Part shown: positions 26,501 to 35,168 of the stretch, one piece after another
Numbering within the stretch: position 1 is the first letter of the stretch
Layout: every line of letters begins with the position of its first letter
Source of the DNA: Christensenella sp. UBA1685
GTDB lineage: Bacteria > Bacillota > Clostridia > Christensenellales > CAG-138
Assembly (NCBI GenBank): GCA_002320595.1
Contig: DCKB01000021.1
Coordinates: 46,900-110,899 of the forward strand
DNA length: 64,000 nt
Reading direction: 5' to 3'
The notes under the pieces: generated by a model
What the model saw: only the letters and a program-made list of their open reading frames with translations
What the model was told of the DNA's origin: nothing
The model's database searches: none
Made by a program: the position numbers and the translations under genes

Positions 26501-26568
26501 ATGTTCTCTTTCCTTTCGGCGTTTGTTCTTAATAACGCATGGCACATGCCTTTTGTTCCCTGAGCAGC

Positions 26569-27020
26569 CTATTTCCGGTAGACCACCTCGAACTCCTCAA
26601 ACACGATGGGCATGTCCTCCGCAAATTCGTAGCCAAGCTCCGCGCCTTCTTCCGTGAAAAAGCGGCGGTGCCCCCGCTGCCAGGATTCTAAAGTTTCATC
26701 CTCGCCCTCCCTGCTGCAAATTCCATATGTCATTTCGCAGAAAGGAAGGACCGTTACAGCCGTGGTGCGGATGATGCAGCATGGCGTGCCGGCCCAATCC
26801 GTAACGATGCTGTAATCGCCCACTTCAGGAAGGCGCGCCCCTTCCGCTTCAAAGGCGAGAAGACTGCTTGCCGTAGCGCGTTTTTTCCCGGAAAGGACAA
26901 GTGCAAGCAGCTCGTTTGTAAGCAGCTCGCTCAGTTCAAAATGAAAGCATTACGTGTTTCCGGCGGCAGGCCGGAAGCTTGCAGAAACTCCTGCCAGAAT
27001 TGATCGGGCGCCATAGGCAT
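26569..27020 (-). pseudogene. ASCH-domain protein, frameshifted
   Basis: The minus strand encodes an ASCH-domain protein of about 149 residues split across two frames. The first frame gives MAPDQFWQEFLQASG and stops at 26931. The rest, from FELSELLTNELLALVLSGKK through GDYSIVTDWAGTPCCIIRTT to EDMPIVFEEFEVVY, is intact in the next frame. Losing one T in the GCTTTC near 26945-26950 explains the shift. Everything else, including the GGAGGAG ribosome site, is well kept. So this is a recent frameshift mutation, a sequencing error or, less likely, a recoding site. ASCH proteins bind RNA or hydrolyse modified nucleosides. Confidence 0.8.
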
Positions 27021-27117
27021 TCTCCTCCCTGTTGATGCAAAGGTTTTATCGTAAGCCGGTCTTAAGCCAATACTTCGCTCAGGCTTGGGTGTCATTCCCC
27101 GTTTCCTTTGAACACAT

Positions 27118-27143
27118 GCAGGCGGATGTCTCCACCCGCCTGC
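27118..27143. terminator. Hairpin downstream of the BmpA-type operon
   Basis: GCAGGCGG (27118-27125) and CCGCCTGC (27136-27143) form an 8-bp stem after the last permease gene. The minus-strand T-tract is poor. Confidence 0.45.
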
Positions 27144-27163
27144 GCAGTGCAACCTCTTCTTTT

Positions 27164-28171
27164 TTAGCGTTCTTCGCGGAAATAATTCGTGCCGCAGGAC
27201 TTCGGCTGCGCATGCTCGCGGGATTGCCGGATGCTCGTGATGATCAGGACGAGGATCGTCGCCGCATACGGCAGCATGCCGTAGATCTGCATCGCAAGGC
27301 CCGGGATGCTCACATACAGGCGCATGATGGTGAACGCGCCGAAGATCAGGCCGCAGATCAGGCCGCGTACCGGACTCCAGGTGGAGAAGATCACGAGCGC
27401 CACAGCCAGCCAGCCATAGCCAGCCACGCAGTTGTGCACCCACACGCCGGATTGGTTCACCATGCTCATGTACATGCCGCCGATGCCGCAGATGCCGCCG
27501 CCGATGACCGTTGCCAGGTACTTATAGCGCGTTACGTTGATGCCAGCCGCATCCGCAGTGGCCGGGCTTTCTCCCACAGCGCGAAGGTTCAGGCCGACGC
27601 GCGAACGTTTGAAGAACCATGCCATCAGAAGCGCGATCACGATGGCGAAATATACCATCCAGTTATATTGGAAGAAGAGCTTGGAAATGGTCTGCAGCAC
27701 CGGAGAGGCGCTGTTCTTCAGGCCAAAAAGGTCAAGCTGCGCAAAGGCGGCCTTGGTTGCTTTTGAAACCGTCACAAAGCCGCCGGCGCTTTTGCCCAGG
27801 AGCTCGCCGCAAAAGTTTGCAAGGCCCGTGCCGAAGATGGTCAGCGTAAGGCCGGTCACGTTCTGGTTTGCGCGCAGCGTAACGGTAAGGAAACTGTAAA
27901 TCAGTGCGCCAAACGCGCCTGCGCCAAACGCTGCAAGCAGTGCGATCAGCATGGACAGGAAGCCCGAAGCTGCAAAGCCCGCCCCCTTCGCCATCTGCTC
28001 ATACGCCCAGGACGCTGCAATGCTTGCGATTGCGCCCATGAACATCATGCCTTCTACGCCAAGGTTCAGGTGGCCGGATTTTTCGGTCAGGATCTCGCCC
28101 AATGTGCCTAAAAGCAGCGGAGTGCCCGCCAGCACGGCGGCTACAAACAGGCTGATAAAATCGATATTCAC
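27164..28171 (-). CDS. BmpA-type nucleoside ABC transporter permease (YufQ/NupQ-like)
   Basis: A 335-residue permease with about nine hydrophobic segments. The family block GTLGEILTEKSGHLNLGVEGMM near residues 22-45 and AVGESPATADAAGINVTRYKYLA are diagnostic for the second permease of the Bmp/Nup importer (YufQ, NupQ). Its ATG overlaps the upstream permease stop by 4 bp. The system imports nucleosides in Bacillus, lactococci and spirochaetes. Confidence 0.9.
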   Translation of the reverse strand: MNIDFISLFVAAVLAGTPLLLGTLGEILTEKSGHLNLGVEGMMFMGAIASIAASWAYEQMAKGAGFAASGFLSMLIALLAAFGAGAFGALIYSFLTVTLRANQNVTGLTLTIFGTGLANFCGELLGKSAGGFVTVSKATKAAFAQLDLFGLKNSASPVLQTISKLFFQYNWMVYFAIVIALLMAWFFKRSRVGLNLRAVGESPATADAAGINVTRYKYLATVIGGGICGIGGMYMSMVNQSGVWVHNCVAGYGWLAVALVIFSTWSPVRGLICGLIFGAFTIMRLYVSIPGLAMQIYGMLPYAATILVLIITSIRQSREHAQPKSCGTNYFREER

Positions 28172-29292
28172 GCAACGGCCTCCTTTCCGCGGAACACAAG
28201 CTTGTAATTGATGAAGAACTCACAGCCGAGCATGAAAAACAGGATGATGCCAACGAGCACTTCCGCGCAGGATTCCGGTACGCCGGAGGAGGACTGGAAG
28301 CCCGCGCCGCGGTCCAGCGCCGCAATAAAGATTGCCACGATCAGCATCGCAAACGGATTCATCTTTGCAAGCCATGCAACGGTGATTGCCGTAAAGCCGA
28401 TGCCGCCCGCCGTGCTTTCCGTCAGCGTGCCGTCCGCGCCGGCACAGATCAGATAGCCTGCGAAGCCGGAAAGCGCGCCGGAAAGGAACATTGTGCGCAG
28501 ATACACCTTTGAAACGTTGATGCCCGCATAGCGCGCAGTGTTCGTGGATTCGCCCACCACGGCGATTTCATAGCCATGCTTGGTGCGCGTCAGGTAGAAA
28601 TGCGCAAGAACCACCAGGAGCAAAGCGAAAATCCATCCGATGTGCACGCCGAACACCTTGGGCAGCGTAGCGATTGGATCGAACATGCGGATTTTGGGGA
28701 ACGAGGTGCCTGGCATCTTCCACACCGGCTGATAGGTCAGGAACTTCACATATTGCAGGGCAATGTAGTTGAGCATGAGGGTAAAGAGCGTTTCGTTCGT
28801 GCCCCATTTTGATTTAAAAATCGCCGGCACTACACCGTAAAGCCCGCCTGCAGCAACCGCCGCCGCAAACATGAGCAACAGCAGCAACACCTTCGGCAAA
28901 GCGCTACCCGTTTCCGCTGCCCATGCCGCAAACTGTGCATCGTAATGGATCGCCACTGCGGATGCCGCAATCCCGCCGGCCAAAATCTGCCCCTCCGCGC
29001 CGATGTTCCAAAACTGCATTTTAAATGCAAATGCAATGCCTATGGCGGAAATCAGAAGCGGAACGGCCGTGCGTGCCGTCTCCTTGAGGTACATTGCGCC
29101 GCCGAATGCACCGCGCGCCATCTCTCCGTAAATGCCGAGCGAATTATGCCCGAGGATGAGCAGCAGCAAAGCGCCCATCAGGAGCGCGCCCACAAGCGCA
29201 GCGCCGCGGATCGCCCAGGCCTTGCCCGGCGCAATCGCTGCGCGTTTCACCATGCGCACAAAGGGTTCCTTATGTTCTGTGCGTTGTTTCAT
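28168..29292 (-). CDS. BmpA-type nucleoside ABC transporter permease (YufP/NupP-like)
   Basis: A 374-residue permease. Typical blocks are FAFKMQFWNIGAEGQILAGGIAA, GTNETLFTLMLNYIALQYV and VGESTNTARYAGINVSKVYL. I start at the ATG at 29292: GGAGG stands 7 bp upstream and the ATG overlaps the ATPase stop (ATGA). The frame is open to 29394 but lies inside the ATPase gene. Confidence 0.9.
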   Translation of the reverse strand: MKQRTEHKEPFVRMVKRAAIAPGKAWAIRGAALVGALLMGALLLLILGHNSLGIYGEMARGAFGGAMYLKETARTAVPLLISAIGIAFAFKMQFWNIGAEGQILAGGIAASAVAIHYDAQFAAWAAETGSALPKVLLLLLMFAAAVAAGGLYGVVPAIFKSKWGTNETLFTLMLNYIALQYVKFLTYQPVWKMPGTSFPKIRMFDPIATLPKVFGVHIGWIFALLLVVLAHFYLTRTKHGYEIAVVGESTNTARYAGINVSKVYLRTMFLSGALSGFAGYLICAGADGTLTESTAGGIGFTAITVAWLAKMNPFAMLIVAIFIAALDRGAGFQSSSGVPESCAEVLVGIILFFMLGCEFFINYKLVFRGKEAVA

Positions 29293-30827
29293 GCTTTCGC
29301 CTCCTTCTCTCCGCCCGCATGCACCATCAGGAGGCCAACATCCTCCTTTGTAGCGGTCCTGGGATCCACAATGCCTGAAACCGCGCCGCCGCAAAGCACC
29401 ATGATGCGGTCCGAAATCTCCATCAGCACGTCAAGATCCTCGCCCACAAAGAGAACCGCGACGCCCTTCTTTTTCTGCTCGTTGAGCAAATCGTAAATCT
29501 TGAAGGATGAATTGATGTCCAACCCGCGCACCGGGTAAGCAACCATCAGCACCTTGGGGTTGTAGTGGATTTCCCGCCCAAGAAGCACCTTCTGCACATT
29601 GCCGCCGGAAAGCCTGCGCACAGGGGTGGAGGTGCCCGGCGTTACGATCTCAAGCGCTTCGATGAGTTCATCGCAAACCTGCTTGGGCGTTTTGCGGTCC
29701 ACCAACGGCCCCTTGTTGTTCTTGTAGCTGCGGATGAGCATGTTGTCCACCATGTCGAGTGAACCGACAAGGCCCATGCCCAACCGATCCTCCGGGACGA
29801 ACGCAAGCGATACGCCCTTTTTGAAGATTTCATCCGGTTTGCAGCCGACGATGTTTTCAAAACCCGTTCCGGCCTTGAATTCCACTGTGCCTTCCTTCAC
29901 ATGGTAAAGCCCCGCAATCGCCTCGCAAAGCTCCTTCTGCCCCGAGCCCGCAACGCCGGCAATTCCAAGGATTTCCCCGCCATATGCCGTAAAGCTCACA
30001 TCCCGCACGGCCGGTACGCCCTCTGCATTGATGCAGGTAAGCCCCTGCACGCGCAGCAGCTCGTCCTTCTGTTCCACTTCGGGGCGTTCAATTGCAAGGC
30101 TGATGCTGCGGCCGACCATCGCTTCGGTCAGGGACTGCTGGGTCGCTTCCGCCGTCTCCACCGTGCCGATGTATTCCCCCTTGCGCAGGATCGCCACACG
30201 GTCCGAAACATCGAGCACCTCATGCAGCTTATGCGTAATGATGATGATGGACTTTCCATCCGCCTTCATGGCGCGGAGCACATCGAACAGCTTTCTTGTT
30301 TCCTGCGGGGTCAGAACGGCCGTTGGCTCGTCCAGAATCAGGATATCCGCACCGCGGTAAAGCACCTTCACGATCTCCACCGTCTGTTTCTCGGAAACCG
30401 CCATGTTGTAAACTTTCTTGTTCGGGTCGATCTCAAAGCCGTATTTTTCGCTGATCTCAGAGATGCGCGCCGCCGCTTTTTTCCGGTCAAGCTGCACGCC
30501 GCCCGGAAGCCCGAGAACGATGTTTTCCGCCGCGGTAAGCACATCCACGAGTTTGAAATGCTGGTGGATCATGCCGATGCCAAGGTCAAACGCCTCCTTG
30601 GGAGAGCGGATCTGGACTTCCGTTCCGTGGATGAAGATCTCGCCGTGATCCGGGTAATAAATGCCCGCGAGCATGTTCATGAGCGTGGTCTTGCCGCTGC
30701 CGTTTTCCCCCAAAAGCGCAAGGATTTCGCCCTTGCGCAGGGAAAGGCTGACGTTGTTGTTTGCAACGACCTTGCCAAACGTTTTTTTGATGTTGTGCAT
30801 CTCGACTGCCTGTTGGATTTGTTCCAT
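29289..30827 (-). CDS. BmpA-type nucleoside ABC transporter ATPase (YufO/NupO-like)
   Basis: A 512-residue double ABC ATPase. The first domain has Walker A GENGSGKTT near residues 38-46, and Walker B ILILDEPTAVLTP. The second has GVAGSGQKELCEAIAGL in the Walker A position, a naturally degenerate form in this family, and the signature LSGGNVQKVLLGRE. The layout matches YufO and other sugar/nucleoside dual ATPases. Two hairpins lie between it and the binding-protein gene. Confidence 0.92.
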   Translation of the reverse strand: MEQIQQAVEMHNIKKTFGKVVANNNVSLSLRKGEILALLGENGSGKTTLMNMLAGIYYPDHGEIFIHGTEVQIRSPKEAFDLGIGMIHQHFKLVDVLTAAENIVLGLPGGVQLDRKKAAARISEISEKYGFEIDPNKKVYNMAVSEKQTVEIVKVLYRGADILILDEPTAVLTPQETRKLFDVLRAMKADGKSIIIITHKLHEVLDVSDRVAILRKGEYIGTVETAEATQQSLTEAMVGRSISLAIERPEVEQKDELLRVQGLTCINAEGVPAVRDVSFTAYGGEILGIAGVAGSGQKELCEAIAGLYHVKEGTVEFKAGTGFENIVGCKPDEIFKKGVSLAFVPEDRLGMGLVGSLDMVDNMLIRSYKNNKGPLVDRKTPKQVCDELIEALEIVTPGTSTPVRRLSGGNVQKVLLGREIHYNPKVLMVAYPVRGLDINSSFKIYDLLNEQKKKGVAVLFVGEDLDVLMEISDRIMVLCGGAVSGIVDPRTATKEDVGLLMVHAGGEKEAKA

Positions 30828-30843
30828 GCATTCGCCTCCCGTT

Positions 30844-30951
30844 CAGGATATGGATGGGCACGCTGCCCCGTGTGCGCATCCATATCCTGAAAAGCCGTAC
30901 CCTCACTCCGTATGTAAAGAATGGCAGAGCTGCCGGAAGCAGCCCTGCCAT
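30844..30951 (-). terminator. Two intercistronic hairpins between binding protein and ATPase
   Basis: A perfect 13-bp stem, CAGGATATGGATG (30844-30856) with CATCCATATCCTG (30877-30889), encloses a smaller GCACG/CGTG stem. A second 13-bp stem with one mismatch lies at 30921-30951 and is followed on the minus strand by TTCTTTACAT. Together they probably stop most transcripts after the binding protein and protect its mRNA, giving more binding protein than ATPase and permease. Confidence 0.7.
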
Positions 30952-30962
30952 GGTTTGTGATG

Positions 30963-32207
30963 TTACTCGCCGATCACTTCAACGCCGTCGATGATGTAGT
31001 TGAAGGACGGTGCGGAAACGACTTCGTTCTCCTCGTACCATTCGCCCTCAGCCTTGTCGATGGTCACGGTGTTGCCGCTAAAGTCCACGCCTTCTCCGTG
31101 GTAGGGGCCGGCAAACACATGCACGCTGCCATCTAGAATGCCATTGTAGGCTGCCTTGACCGCATCGGCTGTGCCTTCTGCAAGAATGTTTTCATTGAGG
31201 TCGGAGAGCAGGCAAACGCCGTCATACAAGCCGCCCATCCAGTCGGTGTCGATCGCTTCGCCTTTGGCGACGCAGGTGGTCGCATACACAAGGTACTGAG
31301 ACCAATCCCAAATGGCGCTCGTGAGGGAAGCGTTCGGGGCCACATCGATCATGCCGGAGTTGTAGCCAACGTGGAACGCGCCCTTTTCTTCAGCGGCAGT
31401 CGCCGGAGCGGTGGAGTCACAGTGCTGGGAGATCACGCCGCAGCCTGCATCGATCAGGGCGTTCGCGTTCTGTGCTTCCTTGGTGGGGTCGTTCCAGGAA
31501 TCGGTGTACATGACCTTCATGGTCACATCCGGGTTGACGCTCTTTGCGCCAAGGTAGAACGCGGTGAAGCCGGAAATGACTTCCGCAAACGGCATGGCCG
31601 CAACGTAACCAAGCACATTGTTGCCGATTTCCTTCGCCTTGAGGCCTGCGACGATACCGGAAAGGTAACGCGCCTCATAAATACGGCCGAAGTAGTTGTG
31701 GAAGTTCGCAAGGCCCGCGCTGCTGGCCTGATAGCCGGTCGCATGGCAGAACTGCACTTCCGGGTGTTCCTTGGCAACTTCCATCAGGCCGCTCTCATGG
31801 CCGAAGCTGGTTGCAAAGATCAGGTTGCAGCCATCCGCGATGAGCTCGTTGGCCGCCTGAATCACCTGCGCATTGTCTTCAGGGATGTTGAACTTGTTGA
31901 TGATCTGCTCGTCGCTGAGGCCGAGCGTAGCCTTCATCTTTTCCGTGCCGTTGTTGTGGTTGTAGGTGTAACCCATGTCGGACGGATCGGAGATGTGGAT
32001 GAATCCGATCTTCATGGCCGAATAATCCACGCCCTCGGTTTCCACATGGACGGAGCCAAGCTCGGTGCCCATGGCATCCTTAAAGGCAAGCTTCTTGACT
32101 TCCTTCTCACCGTCGCCTTCGTTGTTCGCAGCGGGCTGGTTGCACCCAACGAGGCCGAGCGCCATCACGAGGCAAAGAATGACTGCGATAATTTTCCTCA
32201 TTTTCAT
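30963..32207 (-). CDS. BmpA/PnrA-like nucleoside-binding lipoprotein
   Basis: A 414-residue lipoprotein. The signal peptide ends in LGLVGCNQ with Cys22 lipidated. The BMP-family blocks are KIGFIHISDPSDMGYTYNH, LIFATSFGHESGLMEVAKEHPEVQF, NYFGRIYEARYLSGIVAGLK and GVISQHCDSTAPATAAEEKG. It should bind purine nucleosides and deliver them to the permeases downstream. AAGGAGG lies before the ATG. It is the first gene after a 190-nt leader. Confidence 0.93.
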   Translation of the reverse strand: MKMRKIIAVILCLVMALGLVGCNQPAANNEGDGEKEVKKLAFKDAMGTELGSVHVETEGVDYSAMKIGFIHISDPSDMGYTYNHNNGTEKMKATLGLSDEQIINKFNIPEDNAQVIQAANELIADGCNLIFATSFGHESGLMEVAKEHPEVQFCHATGYQASSAGLANFHNYFGRIYEARYLSGIVAGLKAKEIGNNVLGYVAAMPFAEVISGFTAFYLGAKSVNPDVTMKVMYTDSWNDPTKEAQNANALIDAGCGVISQHCDSTAPATAAEEKGAFHVGYNSGMIDVAPNASLTSAIWDWSQYLVYATTCVAKGEAIDTDWMGGLYDGVCLLSDLNENILAEGTADAVKAAYNGILDGSVHVFAGPYHGEGVDFSGNTVTIDKAEGEWYEENEVVSAPSFNYIIDGVEVIGE

Positions 32208-32404
32208 AATCCTCCTTATTTTTGTTGCTATTTAAGCCCTTTTGGGCATTGCAACCATAGGCGTTGCCGCTGGGATTTCCCGCGGCAGCACGAACAAAAG
32301 CGAAGGGGATCCGAATGCCTTTTGCTCCTGCACGCATACGCGGACCACCGCGAAAGAAAGGCACGCACGCCCGGAGCATGCGCTGGGCGTGTGGAACGGA
32401 ATGT
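32208..32404 (-). promoter_or_regulatory. Structured 5' leader of the BmpA-type operon
   Basis: About 190 nt lie between the promoter and the ATG, with no ORF I can support. At least four hairpins are visible: CACGCCC/GGGCGTG (32366-32391), CGCGG-ACCA-CCGCG (32339-32352), a GCCGC stem near 32265-32290 and GCCC-AAAA-GGGC (about 32237-32248). I do not see the conserved core of a purine riboswitch. It could be a riboswitch of another class or a protein-bound attenuator. Confidence 0.45.
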
Positions 32405-32433
32405 ATTTTATCACAGGATTCCGCTGTTGTCCA
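32405..32433 (-). promoter_or_regulatory. Promoter of the BmpA-type operon
   Basis: On the minus strand TGGACA (32428-32433) and TAAAAT (32405-32410) are separated by 17 bp, with TG one base before the -10. The -35 lies inside the last codons of threonine synthase. Confidence 0.7.
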
Positions 32434-33640
32434 GCGCGGCAAGATCCGGTTCGCACAAGGTGGGCGATCCGGCTGCGCGCAAGGCGTTTTTCACATCCTT
32501 AAGGCCGCTGCCCGTGCTGATGACGGTAACCGTTTCCTCCGCGCGGATGATGCCTTCACGCACCGCACGGCGCACGCCGGCCGTTGCCGTGACGCCTGCA
32601 GGCTCTCCAAATACGCCTTCCGTGCGGCCAAGCACGCGCATAGCGTCCAAAATTTCTTCATCCGTAACGGCAATCCATGCGCCTTTTGAGGCTGAAACCG
32701 CACGCAATGCCTTCACGGGGTTGCGCGGCACGCCCACGGCGATGGAATCTGCAAGGGTGTTCTCTTCCGCCGGCTCGAGCGGCCGGTTTTCCCGCGCCGC
32801 ATCCACAAACGGACAGCAGCCGGCCGATTGTACGCCAAGGATCTTGGGGATGCGTTCGATCATCCCAAGCTCGTACAGGTCATGGAACCCGTTGTACACG
32901 CCGCCGATGGTGCAGCCGTCCCCCACGGAAACGGCGACCCAGTCCGTCGGCTCCCAGTTGAGTTGCTCCGCAATCTCAAGTGCAACGGTCTTTTTTCCCT
33001 CCGTAAGGATGGGGTTGATGCCCGCGTTGCGGTTATACCAGCCATATTTTTCAATCGCTGCCTTGGAAAGATCAAACGTGGCCTTATAGTCTCCTTTGAC
33101 GGACACCACCTTTGCGCCGAAGATCATGAGCTGCGCCACCTTGCCTTCCGGTGCGCGCTGCGGCACAAAAATGACCGTTTTGAGCCCCATGCGCGCGGCG
33201 TTGCCCGCGCAGGACGATGCAGCGTTGCCCGTGGAAGAACAGGCGATGGTATCATAGCCCAACTCCACCGCTTTTGCAACCGCTACGCCGGAAGCCCGGT
33301 CTTTCAGGGAAGCCGTGGGGTTCAGGCCGTCATCCTTGATATAAAGTGCGCGGAGGCCAAGCTCAGCCCCGAGGCGGTTGGATGGGTACAGCGGCGTCCA
33401 GCCCACGCGCAGGAAGCGCGAAAAATCCCGTGGCGCAAGCGGCATCAGCGGAGCGTAGCGCCACATGCTGTTCGTGCGGTCACGCCTAAGCGTTTCCCGG
33501 TTAAATTCCTTTTTTATATGGCCATAATCGAAAACGATATCTAAAATGCCTTTTTCACCGCAATGCGGGCAGGTCATGCGTTCATCATATGGCAGTTCTG
33601 CGCCGCAAAGTGTGCAGCGGTAACCCAATATATGTTTCAT
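32411..33640 (-). CDS. Threonine synthase (zinc-ribbon type)
   Basis: A 409-residue fold-type II PLP enzyme. An N-terminal zinc ribbon uses C9, C12, C24 and C27. The PLP lysine is K113 in ASLKDRAS, the phosphate-binding loop is SSTGNAASSCAGNAA, and the C-terminus has FGEPAGVTATAGV. This is the long-form threonine synthase that converts O-phosphohomoserine to threonine. I start at the ATG at 33640, with AGAGG 8 bp upstream; an in-frame GTG at 33649 overlaps that ribosome site. Two 16-bp direct repeats lie 21 bp upstream. Confidence 0.9.
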   Translation of the reverse strand: MKHILGYRCTLCGAELPYDERMTCPHCGEKGILDIVFDYGHIKKEFNRETLRRDRTNSMWRYAPLMPLAPRDFSRFLRVGWTPLYPSNRLGAELGLRALYIKDDGLNPTASLKDRASGVAVAKAVELGYDTIACSSTGNAASSCAGNAARMGLKTVIFVPQRAPEGKVAQLMIFGAKVVSVKGDYKATFDLSKAAIEKYGWYNRNAGINPILTEGKKTVALEIAEQLNWEPTDWVAVSVGDGCTIGGVYNGFHDLYELGMIERIPKILGVQSAGCCPFVDAARENRPLEPAEENTLADSIAVGVPRNPVKALRAVSASKGAWIAVTDEEILDAMRVLGRTEGVFGEPAGVTATAGVRRAVREGIIRAEETVTVISTGSGLKDVKNALRAAGSPTLCEPDLAALDNSGIL

Positions 33641-33660
33641 CTGTTGCACCTCTATCCATA

Positions 33661-33694
33661 TTGCAAAAAAAGTTTGACTTGCAAAAAAAGTTTG
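33661..33694. repeat. Perfect 16-bp direct repeat upstream of threonine synthase
   Basis: TTGCAAAAAAAGTTTG occurs twice, at 33661-33676 and 33679-33694, separated by AC, an 18-bp step. It lies in the transcript leader or promoter of the threonine synthase gene, between it and the divergent pepT. It may be a regulator site or a slipped duplication. Confidence 0.75.
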
Positions 33695-33850
33695 TTTCCA
33701 TGTTTATAATACTATATCCATGCGCGTTTGTACAGGCCGTTTTTGTCCGTTTCCCCTGTTTTTTTTTTTCGTACTATTTGCCATAGGGGGATGCGGTTTC
33801 CCGGGAGACATGATAAAATAGGAATACTGAATACTCAGGAGGATAAACAA

Positions 33851-35065
33851 ATGGAAAGCGTTGCCCAACGGTTTTTGCGGTATGTTTCCCTTGATACGCA
33901 GTCTGCGGACGGTGCGGAGCAAATCCCGAGCACAGAAAAGCAATTTGCGCTTGCAAACCTGCTTGTAGAGGAAATGCGTGCAATGGGCGTTTCGGACGCG
34001 CGCGTGGACGCGCACTGCTATGTTTACGGCAGCATTCCCGCCACAGAACAAGGGCTGCCCGCTTTGGGCTTTATCGCCCATATGGACACCTCGCCCGACG
34101 CATCTGGCGAAGGCGTGCGCCCGCGGATTGTAAACGGTTATCCCGGCGGCGATATCCACCTTAACGCGGAAGTTGCCATTGAAGAAAGCATGTTTCCCGC
34201 ACTCGCGCACTATGTCGGGAACGATATCATCGTCACGGACGGTACCACGCTTCTTGGAGCGGACGATAAGGCGGGGATCGCTGAAATCCTGACATTGGCC
34301 GAGTATCTGTTGGCGCATCCGGACCTGCGCCATGGCCGCATTTGCATCGCCTTTACGCCGGACGAAGAGGTCGGCTGCGGCGCGGACCAATTCGATGTGC
34401 CTGGCTTCGGTGCGGATTTTGCCTACACCGTGGACGGCGGCAGCCCGGGTGAACTGGAATATGAAAACTTCAACGCGGCCTCCGCGAAGCTTGTGTTTCA
34501 CGGTGTGGGCATCCACCCTGGCTCCGCAAAGGGCCGGATGCGCAACGCGCTGCACCTGGCGCAGGAATTTGATGCGATGCTCCCGCCCTCTGCGCGCCCG
34601 GAGCACACGGAGGGTTACGAGGGATTTTTCCATCTGAGCGAGCTCTCAGGCGATGTGGTGGAGGCAACGGCGCGTTACATCATCCGCGATCACGATGCGG
34701 CAAAGTTCGCGGAAAAGAAGGCGCTTATGCAGTCCGCCGCCGCGTTCCTCTGCGAAAAACACGGGGCAGGCGCCGTAGAGCTTACGCTGAAAGATTCTTA
34801 TTACAATATGAAAGAGCAGATCCTGCCGCACTTTCATCTGATCGAGACCGCCAAGGCCGCGATGGGACGCGTGGGCGTCGCGCCGGAGATTATCCCCGTG
34901 CGCGGGGGCACGGACGGTGCGCGCCTTTCCTACATGGGCTTGCCCTGCCCGAACCTTGGCACAGGCGGCCATAATGCCCACGGCGTGTTGGAATTCATCC
35001 CCATTCAGTCCATGGAAAAGGTTGTGGAAATCCTGAAAGCAATCGTGGAGCTGACTTACGCATAA
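33851..35065 (+). CDS. pepT: Peptidase T (tripeptide aminopeptidase)
   Basis: A 404-residue M20-family metallopeptidase. Metal and catalytic blocks are GFIAHMDTSPDASG, LLGADDKAGIAEIL, FTPDEEVGCGADQFD and TGGHNAHG. Dimerisation-domain marks HPGSAKGRMRNALHLA and GGTDGARLSYMGLP fit PepT. It removes N-terminal residues from tripeptides in the cytosol, a suitable partner for the Opp importers. AGGAGG lies 7 bp before the ATG at 33851, and an extended -10 (TG-A-TAAAAT, 33814-33819) is upstream. Confidence 0.93.
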   Translation: MESVAQRFLRYVSLDTQSADGAEQIPSTEKQFALANLLVEEMRAMGVSDARVDAHCYVYGSIPATEQGLPALGFIAHMDTSPDASGEGVRPRIVNGYPGGDIHLNAEVAIEESMFPALAHYVGNDIIVTDGTTLLGADDKAGIAEILTLAEYLLAHPDLRHGRICIAFTPDEEVGCGADQFDVPGFGADFAYTVDGGSPGELEYENFNAASAKLVFHGVGIHPGSAKGRMRNALHLAQEFDAMLPPSARPEHTEGYEGFFHLSELSGDVVEATARYIIRDHDAAKFAEKKALMQSAAAFLCEKHGAGAVELTLKDSYYNMKEQILPHFHLIETAKAAMGRVGVAPEIIPVRGGTDGARLSYMGLPCPNLGTGGHNAHGVLEFIPIQSMEKVVEILKAIVELTYA

Positions 35066-35099
35066 GTCATCCGGCTCATTTGCCAACTCCCCCACGCAG

Positions 35100-35137
35100 A
35101 ACGCGCCCGGCAGCTTGCCGGGCGCGTTTGTTCTGTT
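35100..35137 (+). terminator. Terminator of pepT
   Basis: AACGCGCCCGG (35100-35110) and CCGGGCGCGTT (35118-35128) form an 11-bp stem, followed by TTGTTCTGTT. Confidence 0.8.
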
Positions 35138-35168
35138 ATTCGCCGTACTCAGATGTGGAGGATGCGTT

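Noticed and set aside
32208..32404. Purine riboswitch in the BmpA-type leader
   Set aside because: The leader is structured but I could not find the conserved loop and junction sequences of the purine aptamer.
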